Source: Phycisphaerales bacterium UBA1161
Lineage (GTDB): Bacteria > Planctomycetota > Phycisphaerae > Tepidisphaerales > Tepidisphaeraceae
Reading direction: 5' to 3'
Assembly (NCBI GenBank): GCA_002311745.1
Contig: DBZL01000014.1
Location: 62,001 to 126,000 of the forward strand
DNA: 64,000 bases
The translations under genes and the position numbers were made by a program. The notes below the pieces were generated by a model that did no database searches, was not told the DNA's origin, and was given only the letters and a program-made list of their open reading frames with translations. Below are positions 1 through 7,553 of the stretch, piece by piece (position 1 is the stretch's first letter; each line of letters opens with the position of its first letter).

Positions 1-123
1 GATTGCGAAGACCTGTTGATGCGCAACTGGACAGGTGATTTGATGCCGGATTCGATCAAGAGCGGCACCGTCAAAGGCGCCACCCCTGGCGCAGGCGCGC
101 CCTCCGGAGAAGAAAACAACTAA
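1..123 (+). CDS. C-terminal end of an unidentified protein (partial)
   Basis: The frame is open from the first base of the window to a TAA at 121-123 and encodes the last 40 residues of a protein that starts outside the window. The tail is rich in Gly, Ala and Pro and ends in two Glu and two Asn. It lies 35 bases upstream of, and on the same strand as, the membrane protein gene at 159, so the two are probably co-transcribed. No family can be recognised from this fragment. Confidence 0.6.
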   Translation, partial: DCEDLLMRNWTGDLMPDSIKSGTVKGATPGAGAPSGEENN

Positions 124-158
124 ACCCCGGCGACACCCGCTTGTCGCCCAGGTGAACT

Positions 159-1901
159 ATGCAAAAGATCCTTCAGTTCCTAGAGAAAAATGTGGAATGG
201 CTCGCTCTGGGCCTGGGCGTGCTTTTCCTGGGCTGGGCGGCATGGACGTACCTGATCATCCCGCCCGTCTCCAACGTCGTCGGCGGCATTGTCATGACGC
301 CCGGCAATGTCGACGATGAAATCTGGAACACCTCCGGAGAAAGGCTCGACACCGCGATCAAAGGTGCCACGCCGCCGAGTTTCAAGGTGGACGATTTCCC
401 CAAAACCGTTGCGCAGGGTCTGGCCCTGCCCCCCGGTCAGCCCCTGCCGCCGCTGGTCTGGGATTTCCAACCGGCGCAGCCGGGCGCAACGCCTGGAGCC
501 AACAACGTGGCCTCCGGCCCCATGATTACGCAGCTCCCAGTGTTGCCGCCGGCTAAGCCGCTCATGGTCGTCCACGGCCAAACCACGATCGTGCCGATGC
601 CCGCCCCTTTGGCCACGAATGCGCCCACCCCGGCCGCCGTAGCCGCTCCGTCGGCCCACAAGGATATCCACTGGACCACCATCGCCTTTACCATCCCCAT
701 CGCGCCCCTGAGCGACCAGTGGACCAAGGCCTTCGGACCCAATAAGCCGGGCGAACCCTGGAAACTACCCGACACGCAGCACAATACCGAAATCATCGCC
801 GTCACCGCCTATCGCAGCGAAAAACTCCCCGGCGGCGGCTGGAGCGAAGAGAAGGAAGTCCCGCGTCTGCTGAACAACGTCCTGCAACCATTCCCAGTCA
901 GACGGAGAATCGACCAGATTAATTTTCAAAGTTGGGCCGCAAACCACTCTACCGACATCGCCACCCCGCTGTTCCCAACGCGTGCCCCGGAACCCGCCGG
1001 CACCGTGTGGAAGGACCCGCTGATGATTCTGCAAGGGCTGATGAGCGCCGTCGGCACGCCGGCCAATCCTGCGCCGGCCAATCCCGCGCCGGCTGCGCCG
1101 CGCCGCGTCGTTTCATCGGGCATCGAAGGGGGTGCCGGTGAAGAGGACACGTCCACCACGCCCACCACGCCCACCCCAGGCATGCCGGCCAGCTCAGTGG
1201 CCGTGACGCTGATGAACGAACCCAAAGTCGACCCCGTGCGTCCGCTACCCACGGCTCTTCCGGCCGCGCCACAGGCCAACCTCAACCCCGCAGCGACAAC
1301 CACCGATCTGCTGGTCTATTTGCATGACGATCAAGTCACACCGGGCAAAACCTACCGCTATTGCATCGCCTATATGCTTCTCAATCCGCTGTTCGGAAAA
1401 CCGGCTGATCGTGCCGCCAACAAGGCTTGGGTCGATCAACTCGATCTCCTCTCAGAGAAAAGCGACTACAGCCCCGAGGTCACCATCGAGCCGCAAACCT
1501 TCTTCTATTGCGCGGCGGCAAACCAGCCAAAACCCGGATTCCCATTCCCGTTCGACGTCTTTACCTGGGCATCCGGCTTGTGGCAGAAGCACACGTTCAC
1601 GGTCAACCCCGGCGACGCCATCGGCACGGTCGCCGACGGCGTCGATTACTCCACAGGATGCACCTATGTCGATGGACGCGTACATAGCCGGCAATTCCAC
1701 GTGACCATCGTCGACGATAGCGGCCAGACCTCCATCCGCCGCGCTGATCTCGATTCCAACAGTTCCGACCACAAGCTCAAGCAACAGTGGGTCGATCAAG
1801 GCAGTCCACCGGGCAACGCCGGCGCCGCCACTCGGCCGGCCGCGAAGCTGATCAACGAGGGTGGCGATGAGGAACCACCCACATCGCCGCCGCGACGTTG
1901 A
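159..1901 (+). CDS. Proline-rich single-pass membrane protein, function unknown
   Basis: The protein has 580 residues. A short cytoplasmic N-terminus is followed by one hydrophobic segment at about residues 13-35 and then a long extracytoplasmic part. That part has Pro/Ala/Thr-rich linkers at about 130-165 and 300-380, separating two compact regions at about 165-290 and 385-530. The architecture would fit an accessory protein of a pilus or secretion machine, but no diagnostic motif is visible and I do not assign a family. It is the last host gene before the prophage, and its stop lies 31 bases from the converging phage gene. Confidence 0.75.
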   Translation: MQKILQFLEKNVEWLALGLGVLFLGWAAWTYLIIPPVSNVVGGIVMTPGNVDDEIWNTSGERLDTAIKGATPPSFKVDDFPKTVAQGLALPPGQPLPPLVWDFQPAQPGATPGANNVASGPMITQLPVLPPAKPLMVVHGQTTIVPMPAPLATNAPTPAAVAAPSAHKDIHWTTIAFTIPIAPLSDQWTKAFGPNKPGEPWKLPDTQHNTEIIAVTAYRSEKLPGGGWSEEKEVPRLLNNVLQPFPVRRRIDQINFQSWAANHSTDIATPLFPTRAPEPAGTVWKDPLMILQGLMSAVGTPANPAPANPAPAAPRRVVSSGIEGGAGEEDTSTTPTTPTPGMPASSVAVTLMNEPKVDPVRPLPTALPAAPQANLNPAATTTDLLVYLHDDQVTPGKTYRYCIAYMLLNPLFGKPADRAANKAWVDQLDLLSEKSDYSPEVTIEPQTFFYCAAANQPKPGFPFPFDVFTWASGLWQKHTFTVNPGDAIGTVADGVDYSTGCTYVDGRVHSRQFHVTIVDDSGQTSIRRADLDSNSSDHKLKQQWVDQGSPPGNAGAATRPAAKLINEGGDEEPPTSPPRR

Positions 1902-1932
1902 TCGCCCCCAGCTCGCCCAACGGCGATGACTC

Positions 1933-2235
1933 TTACAGCTCATCCAGGTTCAGCGTGCTGTTTCTGGCGGCAACCGAAATCTGCGAAGCGTTGTACGTGC
2001 GCTGCCGCGAAATGGCGCTTTGGCGCGGCAGTTCGCCCAATCGCCGCCGAGCGTTGCGAATCCGGTACAGCACCGCTCGCCGGCTGATCTTCAGCCACGC
2101 CGCAATCTGTCCAAACGTCGCGCCGTGTTCATAACGCAGGCGCATCACTTCTCTCTGCTTGGCCGTTAATTTCGGCGGCGCGATGACTCGCCGCGGCGAG
2201 CCGCCTTCGGCGGATGGTGCGTTTGCCGCGATCAT
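1933..2235 (-). CDS. Small sigma-70 region 4-like HTH protein, phage
   Basis: A 100-residue protein whose central part, about residues 22-67, reads as a sigma region 4 / LuxR-type helix-turn-helix: a QREVMRLRY helix, a GQIAAWLKIS segment and a recognition helix with VLYRIRNARRRL. It is the last gene of the three-gene operon that diverges from the repressor, so it may be an early or middle transcription regulator that turns on the structural genes. That role is inference. Codon usage matches the neighbouring phage genes. Confidence 0.65.
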   Translation of the reverse strand: MIAANAPSAEGGSPRRVIAPPKLTAKQREVMRLRYEHGATFGQIAAWLKISRRAVLYRIRNARRRLGELPRQSAISRQRTYNASQISVAARNSTLNLDEL

Positions 2236-2237
2236 CT

Positions 2238-2714
2238 TTAGCCCCCGCGAATTCGCCGCAATCCTCTTGCGGCCCGGTCATCCCGCCCACGGGCGATGAA
2301 CACGCTGCCCAGTCGCTCCCGGTCGTTGCGCAACCGCGCCAGGTCCTCGGCCAACTCCGGGTCCTCCTCGGCCTCCACCTGACAGTCCACGGAGATGTCC
2401 GACTGACGCGCCTGCCGCGGATACCGCCGCTGCGGAAATTCGCAGCGGCACACGGCGCACGAGCAGCGGAAATCCGGCGCGTACTGCGCTCCGCGATACA
2501 AACAGTCCTCAGCCCAAACGGAGGAACAGACCAGGCGATCCAGCTTTTGCCGCACCTGCTCGATCTGGCGTCGCAGTTCCTGCTCGGTGGCTCGCCGATC
2601 GCGATCCACCGCGTGCGGCGAGTGCATCCGCTGCCGCTGCGCCATCCGCATCTGCCGGTCGACCGAGCGGATTTCCACCATGATGTTCGCGTTGTTCACC
2701 TTGACCGGTGACAT
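2238..2714 (-). CDS. Phage early-region protein, coiled-coil and Cys-rich, unknown function
   Basis: The chosen ATG at 2714 has GGGGGAAGG 5 bases upstream and gives 158 residues; a longer in-frame reading up to 3008 would run through the next gene. Residues about 8-60 are charged and helical. A Cys cluster follows at about 88-95 (pattern CxCxxCxC) and could bind a metal ion. The C-terminus is an acidic then basic helix. It lies 2 bases upstream of the HTH gene and 17 bases after the preceding one. I do not recognise the family. Confidence 0.55.
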   Translation of the reverse strand: MSPVKVNNANIMVEIRSVDRQMRMAQRQRMHSPHAVDRDRRATEQELRRQIEQVRQKLDRLVCSSVWAEDCLYRGAQYAPDFRCSCAVCRCEFPQRRYPRQARQSDISVDCQVEAEEDPELAEDLARLRNDRERLGSVFIARGRDDRAARGLRRIRGG

Positions 2715-2731
2715 GGCCGCCTTCCCCCGAC

Positions 2732-3142
2732 TTAGGTGCGGGTGGAAACTGACAGTTCCCCGCGCCGATACAGATCGTTCAAAGCGCCATCGCGATGGGC
2801 CAGCCAAAGCCGCCAAATCGCCGCCGCCAGCACCTGGGTCGGCGACCGCGCCGGGCGCCACCCCGCATGGGCCGTGCGCGAACCTGCACTGCCGGGCAAA
2901 CCCGCGGCGTCCTGCGCCTCCAGAAGCGCATCCCGCAAATCGTCGCCGTGGCGTTGCGCGAAACCCTGGGCGATCGCCTCGCGTTGCCCCGGCAGGCAGA
3001 TCCGCCACAGCTCGGCCTCGCTCGCCCCGGCGAGCTCATCGGCTGGTCCGTCGCAATCCGCCTGTGTAACCCCCGCCGGCAAGCCCGGCTGACGCGTGGG
3101 AGTGGCCTCACGAAATTGTCGCTGGTCCGCAACGTTGAACAT
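2732..3142 (-). CDS. First gene of the phage early operon, unknown function
   Basis: A start at 3142 is favoured because GGAGG lies 7 bases upstream; the ATG at 3148 is too close to it and the frame extends to 3220 without another good site. The product has 136 residues with helical segments rich in Ala, Arg and Gln and no recognisable domain. It is the promoter-proximal gene of the leftward operon that diverges from the repressor, so in position it matches Cro-like, excision or replication genes of other phages, but no HTH is visible. Confidence 0.5.
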   Translation of the reverse strand: MFNVADQRQFREATPTRQPGLPAGVTQADCDGPADELAGASEAELWRICLPGQREAIAQGFAQRHGDDLRDALLEAQDAAGLPGSAGSRTAHAGWRPARSPTQVLAAAIWRLWLAHRDGALNDLYRRGELSVSTRT

Positions 3143-3205
3143 GCCCATCCCTCCACCGGCTTGCGTTGCCGCCGGCTGTGCCCCCAAATTGCCCGTCAAT
3201 CCCGC

Positions 3206-3234
3206 TTGACAACTATCCAATCATACTCCATAAT
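3206..3234 (+). promoter_or_regulatory. Sigma-70-type promoter of the phage repressor
   Basis: TTGACA at 3206-3211 is followed after 17 bases by CATAAT at 3229-3234, a near-consensus pair. Transcription would start near 3241, about 70 bases before the repressor ATG at 3312. The -10 element lies inside the palindrome at 3227-3239. Confidence 0.7.
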
Positions 3235-3247
3235 ATGGAATATGCAA
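3220..3247 (-). promoter_or_regulatory. Candidate divergent promoter of the phage early operon
   Basis: On the minus strand TTGCAT (3247-3242) is followed after 16 bases by TATGAT (3225-3220). It would drive the leftward operon starting at 3142. The spacer contains the palindrome at 3227-3239, so one bound repressor could cover both promoters. Confidence 0.45.
3227..3239. promoter_or_regulatory. Candidate repressor operator, 13-base palindrome
   Basis: TCCATAATATGGA is a perfect dyad about a central A. It overlaps the -10 of the rightward promoter and sits between -35 and -10 of the leftward candidate promoter, which is the geometry expected of a lysis/lysogeny switch operator. Binding by the adjacent repressor is inferred from position. 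Confidence 0.5.
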
Positions 3248-3311
3248 GTAAAATCTGTGGCATTTATTTCTTGAAAAATGCCCCATGCTGGGTAAAAAGG
3301 TAGGCAAGCAC

Positions 3312-4031
3312 ATGCCCCGCGTCGCGTACGTTTTTGGCAAGAAGCTGGCCGCGGCCCGCAACGGGCTGGCAATCACTCAGCGCGAACTGGGTGAGGCCAT
3401 CGGCGGTGTTTCGGATGAGACCATCAGCCGCGTTGAACGCAACGAGGTCGCCGGCATCTTGGCCAAGCGCCTGCCCAAGCTGGCCGCGGCTCTGGGCATG
3501 AGCCTGGAAGAATTCAAGACCAGCTTCTGCCCGCCTTTGGACAAGCTCCACTCCGATGCCGCCGCCGCCAAGGCCGGCCTGCCCGCTGGCCTGAACATGC
3601 GCCGCGTTCAACCGGCGCGCATCGTGCCCGAATTCCCCATCGGCATCGCCGCCAATCGCCGGGTCGACAAGCTGGCCGATTACCCCGAGGCCAACCGCCT
3701 GGTCGCCACCGCCGATCGCCGCGCGTTCACCGCCCCCGTCGACGGCGACTGCCAGCATCCCAAATGGAAGCACGGCGAGATCGTCGTCTTCAGCTACGAC
3801 GCCGTCGAACGCGAAGGCATACTGCCGGGCAAGTCGTACTATATCGCCTTCACCGATGGCAGCACGACTTTCAAGCGCGTCTTTTTCGACGAGCGCGATC
3901 CGGAGATTTACATCCTACGCTGCTGGAACCGCAAAAAATACCCCCAGGACCAGCGCGTGCACCGCGACGAAATCGTTCGCATCGCCCGCGCCATGTCCAA
4001 ACACGTCGCTGTGGATGAGGATGCGGAATAG
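3312..4031 (+). CDS. cI-like phage repressor: XRE HTH plus S24 (LexA-type) domain with Cys at the Ser position
   Basis: The product has 239 residues from the ATG at 3312, which has AAAAGG upstream; an in-frame ATG at 3285 adds 9 residues. Residues about 7-65 form an XRE helix-turn-helix (ITQRELGEAI, then SDETISRVE). Residues about 105-225 match an S24 peptidase fold. The usual nucleophile motif GDSM.P reads GDCQHP here, with Cys147 in place of Ser, while the Lys of the dyad appears kept at Lys188 in TTFKRV. It is the only phage gene on the plus strand and has its own promoter, operator and terminator. It likely maintains lysogeny; self-cleavage is doubtful. Confidence 0.85.
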   Translation: MPRVAYVFGKKLAAARNGLAITQRELGEAIGGVSDETISRVERNEVAGILAKRLPKLAAALGMSLEEFKTSFCPPLDKLHSDAAAAKAGLPAGLNMRRVQPARIVPEFPIGIAANRRVDKLADYPEANRLVATADRRAFTAPVDGDCQHPKWKHGEIVVFSYDAVEREGILPGKSYYIAFTDGSTTFKRVFFDERDPEIYILRCWNRKKYPQDQRVHRDEIVRIARAMSKHVAVDEDAE

Positions 4032-4053
4032 CCGCCCCTGCTGTCCGCCAAAG

Positions 4054-4079
4054 CCGATGGATGGCCATCCATCGGTTTT
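4054..4079 (+). terminator. Rho-independent terminator after the repressor
   Basis: An 11-base perfect stem, CCGATGGATGG paired with CCATCCATCGG (4054-4075), is followed by TTTT. It lies between the converging repressor gene and the end of the leftward structural operon. On the other strand the stem is followed only by CTTT, so it should work best for the repressor transcript. Confidence 0.8.
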
Positions 4080-4081
4080 CG

Positions 4082-5137
4082 TCACAGCGAATACCCCGCG
4101 TTTTTCAGGTTGGTATACAGGCTGTTCAGCTCCGAGCGCAGGTTGGTCACATCCGTTTTGAGATTGTTGAGCATGTTCTGCTCGTTGCTGCTGTAGTTAC
4201 TCCCGGCGGTTTGAAACGTCGCGAGGCTCTGGATGGTGATGGCCGCCGATTGCGGTGGGAACCACGTGTAGACCATGTACCAGATGTCGTTGGTCGGGCT
4301 TCCGCCGGGATAGGCGCCGACGGGGAATCCGGCCATCATGCCCCAGACGTACGTGCCGCTCGTCAATGCGTTCAGGCCCGAATTGGGCCGGTACGTCTGC
4401 TCCCAGTTGTTGACGATCCAGCAGTTGTCCTGGCCCGTGATGCCCTGGTTGGCGTAATTCGCCATCGGAGATGAATAGGAGTTTTGAGAGTTGGCAAACT
4501 GTCCGCGCGGAATTTCTCCGCGGTAGACGCCGCCGTACGTGTTCAGATAGGCGCCGGTGATCTTGGCGAGCACCGGGCGGATGGGCCAGTCGCCGATGTA
4601 GACAATCGTCCGCGGCGTGCTCTCGCTGGTCTGGCCCATGATGCGGCCCACCGCGTAGAACAAATCCGATTGCACGGAACAAAGCAGGTGGGTGCCTTTG
4701 ACGTATTGTTCCGGCACGTTGATGACCAGGGCGTTGTTGACCGGAATTGATCCGTTCGGCGTTGTCGTGGCGTACTTGGGTCCGTCGGTGTAATTCTGCG
4801 TCGTCTGGGGTTGAAGCTGAAATTGCGTGGTGGTGCTGCCGGTGCTGTTGCCGGACAGGATGGTGCCGCGGTATCGCCCGCCGCCGCCGGTGTAGTCCGG
4901 GTTGGATCCCGAGCCTCCGTCGCTGGTCGTCGGCTCGGGGCCGAGGATGGCGACCAGCGCCAATGGGCCGGCGGACGGGGCCACGGAAAGAAGGTTCCCC
5001 GCAGCCGTTTGGTGCAAACTCAGGGGCGGTTTAACCGCCCACTTGTCCAACCGCTCCAGGTTTTCCGCGATATAGTTGAATAGGTCCGCCTCCAGCGTGA
5101 TGACGCTTCCGGGCGCTGCGCGCGGCAACGGCTTCAT
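4082..5137 (-). CDS. Phage virion-associated protein, last gene of the structural operon
   Basis: The ATG at 5137 has GGAG 7 bases upstream; the frame also opens at a TTG at 5149. The 351-residue product has a helical N-terminus, a Gly/Ser/Thr/Asn-rich beta-type middle at about 60-290, and a C-terminal heptad-like helix at about 315-345, typical of a trimerising coiled coil. It follows the tail genes and is probably a baseplate, tail-tip or fibre component. I do not recognise the family. Confidence 0.65.
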   Translation of the reverse strand: MKPLPRAAPGSVITLEADLFNYIAENLERLDKWAVKPPLSLHQTAAGNLLSVAPSAGPLALVAILGPEPTTSDGGSGSNPDYTGGGGRYRGTILSGNSTGSTTTQFQLQPQTTQNYTDGPKYATTTPNGSIPVNNALVINVPEQYVKGTHLLCSVQSDLFYAVGRIMGQTSESTPRTIVYIGDWPIRPVLAKITGAYLNTYGGVYRGEIPRGQFANSQNSYSSPMANYANQGITGQDNCWIVNNWEQTYRPNSGLNALTSGTYVWGMMAGFPVGAYPGGSPTNDIWYMVYTWFPPQSAAITIQSLATFQTAGSNYSSNEQNMLNNLKTDVTNLRSELNSLYTNLKNAGYSL

Positions 5138-5149
5138 GACCCGCTCCAA

Positions 5150-5971
5150 TCACAATAACAGCCCGTTGTAATCGTACGACGCGAACGGCGGCTGATTGCT
5201 TGCCTTGAACGCCACCGGCCGCCACCCGTTGGCCGGATCGTACGCCACGTTCCATCCCACCGAGCGGTAGGTGAACGCATAGGTCATGTCCCATCCCGGC
5301 GTGCCGTTGCTGAACAGCCGCCGCTGCGACGCCGCCCCGTCGAATTTCACCGTCCCCGCCGCGGCACCCTGGAACGGCGCCGAGTTCACCGTGTTGGTGG
5401 CGGCGATGATCTGGCCGACGGGAATCGACGGCAGGTTGTTGCGCGTCTGGCGAAACGTGATCGTCGTGATCCGCAAAGCCGGGTTTTGGTCCGTCGCCAC
5501 GTCGCCGCCGCTGCTATCGCTGAATTTCAAGCTCGCCGTCGAGCCGGAAAGTGTGAACCATTCCGCCCCGTAGTCCACCGAAAAGACGCCCGTCTCGATC
5601 CCTTCCTGATACGGCAGCGATTTGTAGATCACGCGGATGCGCGCGTACTTGTATCCCACCAGGCCGTTGGGCCCGACGCTCAACCCGCTTTCCCCCGGGA
5701 TTCCCTCGACTTCAATGGTATCGACGAATAGCCACGGCGCATCCGGGTACGCCGACGGCGCGACGTACTCAACGAGGTAGGGGCTTTCCTGCACCACCGA
5801 GCCACGCAGGGCGTTGATCAGCGCCACGCGGTCCGTCCAGGTGCACACCAGCGTCCGGATGGCCGATGAGGGGGAGCTGCGGACAAACTGCTCCTTGGTC
5901 CCTTCATCCCAGACCTGAACGCCGCACAGTGTGATCGCAGTGGATGCGTCGAGTCCCATGGTTCCCGCCAT
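5150..5971 (-). CDS. Phage tail-region protein, possible tail tip component
   Basis: The 273-residue product is rich in beta-forming residues and has no signal peptide or membrane segment. It lies 3 bases after the small tape-measure-like gene and its stop overlaps the ribosome site of the next gene. The position directly after the tape measure slot is where siphophages place the distal tail protein, so a tail-tip role is plausible, but I see no diagnostic motif. Confidence 0.6.
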   Translation of the reverse strand: MAGTMGLDASTAITLCGVQVWDEGTKEQFVRSSPSSAIRTLVCTWTDRVALINALRGSVVQESPYLVEYVAPSAYPDAPWLFVDTIEVEGIPGESGLSVGPNGLVGYKYARIRVIYKSLPYQEGIETGVFSVDYGAEWFTLSGSTASLKFSDSSGGDVATDQNPALRITTITFRQTRNNLPSIPVGQIIAATNTVNSAPFQGAAAGTVKFDGAASQRRLFSNGTPGWDMTYAFTYRSVGWNVAYDPANGWRPVAFKASNQPPFASYDYNGLLL

Positions 5972-5974
5972 CGG

Positions 5975-6355
5975 TTAGAACTTCACCACCGCAACGGTGG
6001 GCAGATGATTCACCGCTTCATCCAGTTTCTTGACCGCTTGGTTGAATAGCGAGCTATCCGGAAACGCGACCGTGTCGCTGGTATCCGTCGCACCTTGGCG
6101 GGCCCCAACCCCTTCGTCGCCAGTGGCCGCACCGGCCAGGCTCGCAGCCAGCGAGTTTTGCCCGGCACGCGATGCGGCCGCACTGGTCAGGCTCGCAATC
6201 AGCGAGTTTTGTCCGCAGCGCGATGCGACCGTCGTGCCGCCTGCGATAAAGACCGGTTCCCGTGCATCTCGAAGATGCAACGAAACGTGCGATCCCTGTT
6301 GGCGGCGTCTGTGCGCTTCGGCGGCCAAGCTGCTGGCGTGTTGTTCGGCGCTCAT
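5975..6355 (-). CDS. Miniature protein in the tape measure position (possible deleted tape measure gene)
   Basis: The 126-residue product starts by ATGA overlap with the stop of the frameshifted chaperone, exactly where siphophages encode a tape measure of several hundred to over a thousand residues. It contains a 17-residue tandem repeat (GQNSLIASL.. and GQNSLAASL..) and a helical C-terminus. It may be an internally deleted tape measure, a very short one, or an unrelated small protein; I rank the first two as most likely from position alone. Confidence 0.55.
   Translation of the reverse strand: MSAEQHASSLAAEAHRRRQQGSHVSLHLRDAREPVFIAGGTTVASRCGQNSLIASLTSAAASRAGQNSLAASLAGAATGDEGVGARQGATDTSDTVAFPDSSLFNQAVKKLDEAVNHLPTVAVVKF
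6136..6237. repeat. 51-base tandem repeat, two copies
   Basis: The block containing CAGGCTCGCA and AGCGAGTTTTG starts at 6137 and again at 6188 with a few mismatches, giving a 51-base period and therefore a 17-residue repeat in the encoded protein. The repeat lies inside the 126-residue gene in the tape measure slot. Confidence 0.7.
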
Positions 6356-6609
6356 ATCACTCCCTTATCGCGCAGATACTGCTGGATTTGTCCGCCCAGC
6401 GCATCCGCATCAACCGCCCCCCCGCCGTGCAGACGAATCTGAGTCGCGATATCACTTGGCGGAACGTCCAACAGGCGCGACGGCAGCCAGCCGTTGGCCG
6501 CCGCAACTTGATCCAAAATGATCGCCCGCCGATCGGCGGCGATCCGGGCTGCCTCGGCGGGCGAAACGCTGTCCATACCCAGGGCGTGCAGCACCTGGGG
6601 AATTGTCAT
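6352..6609 (-). CDS. Tail assembly chaperone, downstream (T-like) part
   Basis: Read from the ATG at 6609 this is an 85-residue helical protein whose start overlaps the stop of the upstream gene by ATGA. Its frame stays open far upstream, to about 6870, across the A8 tract at 6705-6712. A -1 slip there joins the first 136 residues of the upstream protein to 117 residues in this frame (253 in total). This is the G/G-T arrangement of siphophage tail chaperones, so it may be made mainly as the extension of a fusion protein. Confidence 0.65.
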   Translation of the reverse strand: MTIPQVLHALGMDSVSPAEAARIAADRRAIILDQVAAANGWLPSRLLDVPPSDIATQIRLHGGGAVDADALGGQIQQYLRDKGVI

Positions 6610-7112
6610 GGTGGCGACGTCCTGGCAGCGGTATCCGCGCCGGCCAAGCTGACTGAAGATGCCCCGCCATCGGACGCCGGTGTTTGCGACGGAGGGGCCG
6701 GCGATTTTTTTTCGCCGCGGTATCCCCACAAATCCCAGACCGCCTTGGCGATGGATTCGCCCTCCGGCCCCGCCAGAAGCTCGGCCGCCTGGACTCGCGT
6801 CGTCCGCGGCTGGCCCTTCCGCAGCGAAAGCCAAAGCAAAAATGGCAGTGCCCCCGCCGACACCGCCCACGCATCGAACGCCGGCGAGCCAAACACCGGC
6901 GGCGAATCCTTCAGATTATCCACCGCCCGCGCATACATCGCCTGCCGCACGACCTCGGGCAGGGCCGCCGACGCCTGCGCCACCGTCCGCAGATAATGCC
7001 GCGCCGCTTCCGTCTCCGCCTCCGCCCACTCCACCAGCCGCGGCGGTGACAGCGTGGCGCCCGGCACCGCCGAAGAATTCCCCCCGCCGACAAGATCCTG
7101 AAGTTCCGACAT
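6606..7112 (-). CDS. Tail assembly chaperone, upstream (G-like) protein
   Basis: The 168-residue product has a helical body with the segment PFLLWLSLRKGQP at about 90-102, similar to chaperones encoded between tail tube and tape measure genes. The last 30 residues are a low-complexity Pro/Ser/Ala tail that begins right after the slippery sequence at codons 134-136, as expected when the functional C-terminus is made by frameshifting. It lies 3 bases downstream of the tail tube gene. Confidence 0.65.
   Translation of the reverse strand: MSELQDLVGGGNSSAVPGATLSPPRLVEWAEAETEAARHYLRTVAQASAALPEVVRQAMYARAVDNLKDSPPVFGSPAFDAWAVSAGALPFLLWLSLRKGQPRTTRVQAAELLAGPEGESIAKAVWDLWGYRGEKKSPAPPSQTPASDGGASSVSLAGADTAARTSPP
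6705..6711 (-). other. Predicted -1 ribosomal frameshift site A_AAA_AAA
   Basis: On the minus strand codons 134-136 of the chaperone gene read GAA AAA AAA, followed by TCG, giving a perfect X_XXY_YYZ heptamer of A in the zero frame. A -1 slip enters the frame of the 6352-6609 gene, which has no stop between the site and 6354. GC-rich sequence with pairing potential lies just downstream. Confidence 0.65.
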
Positions 7113-7115
7113 GCG

Positions 7116-7532
7116 TTAGCTCGGGTACGTGAAGCTGCCGCTTCCTTTGCACAGGACCTTGGTCGTGATCTTTCCATCCACGACCAGTTGCTGCGGCGTG
7201 CCGTCCACGATCAGCGACGAAAAGCTCCAGCACAAGCCATCCAGCGCACCGGCGGACGACTGATGCAGACACAACTTCACGTTGCTCAGCACCGCCCCGA
7301 CGTTGATCGACAGCGGCGCCGCGAACGGGTTGTTGCCGAAGTCGAAATCGATGTCGATCTCCACCGTGCAGTCTTTGAACGTGGCTTCGCGCAGGACGTA
7401 TCCGCCGCTCTTGCTGTTCTTGAACGGCGTCAGCTCCACCGTGGGCTGGACTTCCCATTTGGTGATCGGCAACTCGCTGCTGCCCAGAGCGGCCGTGCCG
7501 TAATACCCGGAATGAAATACCGAAGCGGCCAT
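7116..7532 (-). CDS. Phage tail tube-like protein
   Basis: A 138-residue protein with alternating beta strands and few charged stretches, preceded by GGGAGG 6 bases before the ATG. Size, fold type and position between the tail terminator region and the chaperone pair match a major tail tube protein. The assignment rests mainly on gene order, since tube proteins diverge quickly. Confidence 0.55.
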   Translation of the reverse strand: MAASVFHSGYYGTAALGSSELPITKWEVQPTVELTPFKNSKSGGYVLREATFKDCTVEIDIDFDFGNNPFAAPLSINVGAVLSNVKLCLHQSSAGALDGLCWSFSSLIVDGTPQQLVVDGKITTKVLCKGSGSFTYPS

Positions 7533-7553
7533 GGATTCCTCCCAACTCCTGCG

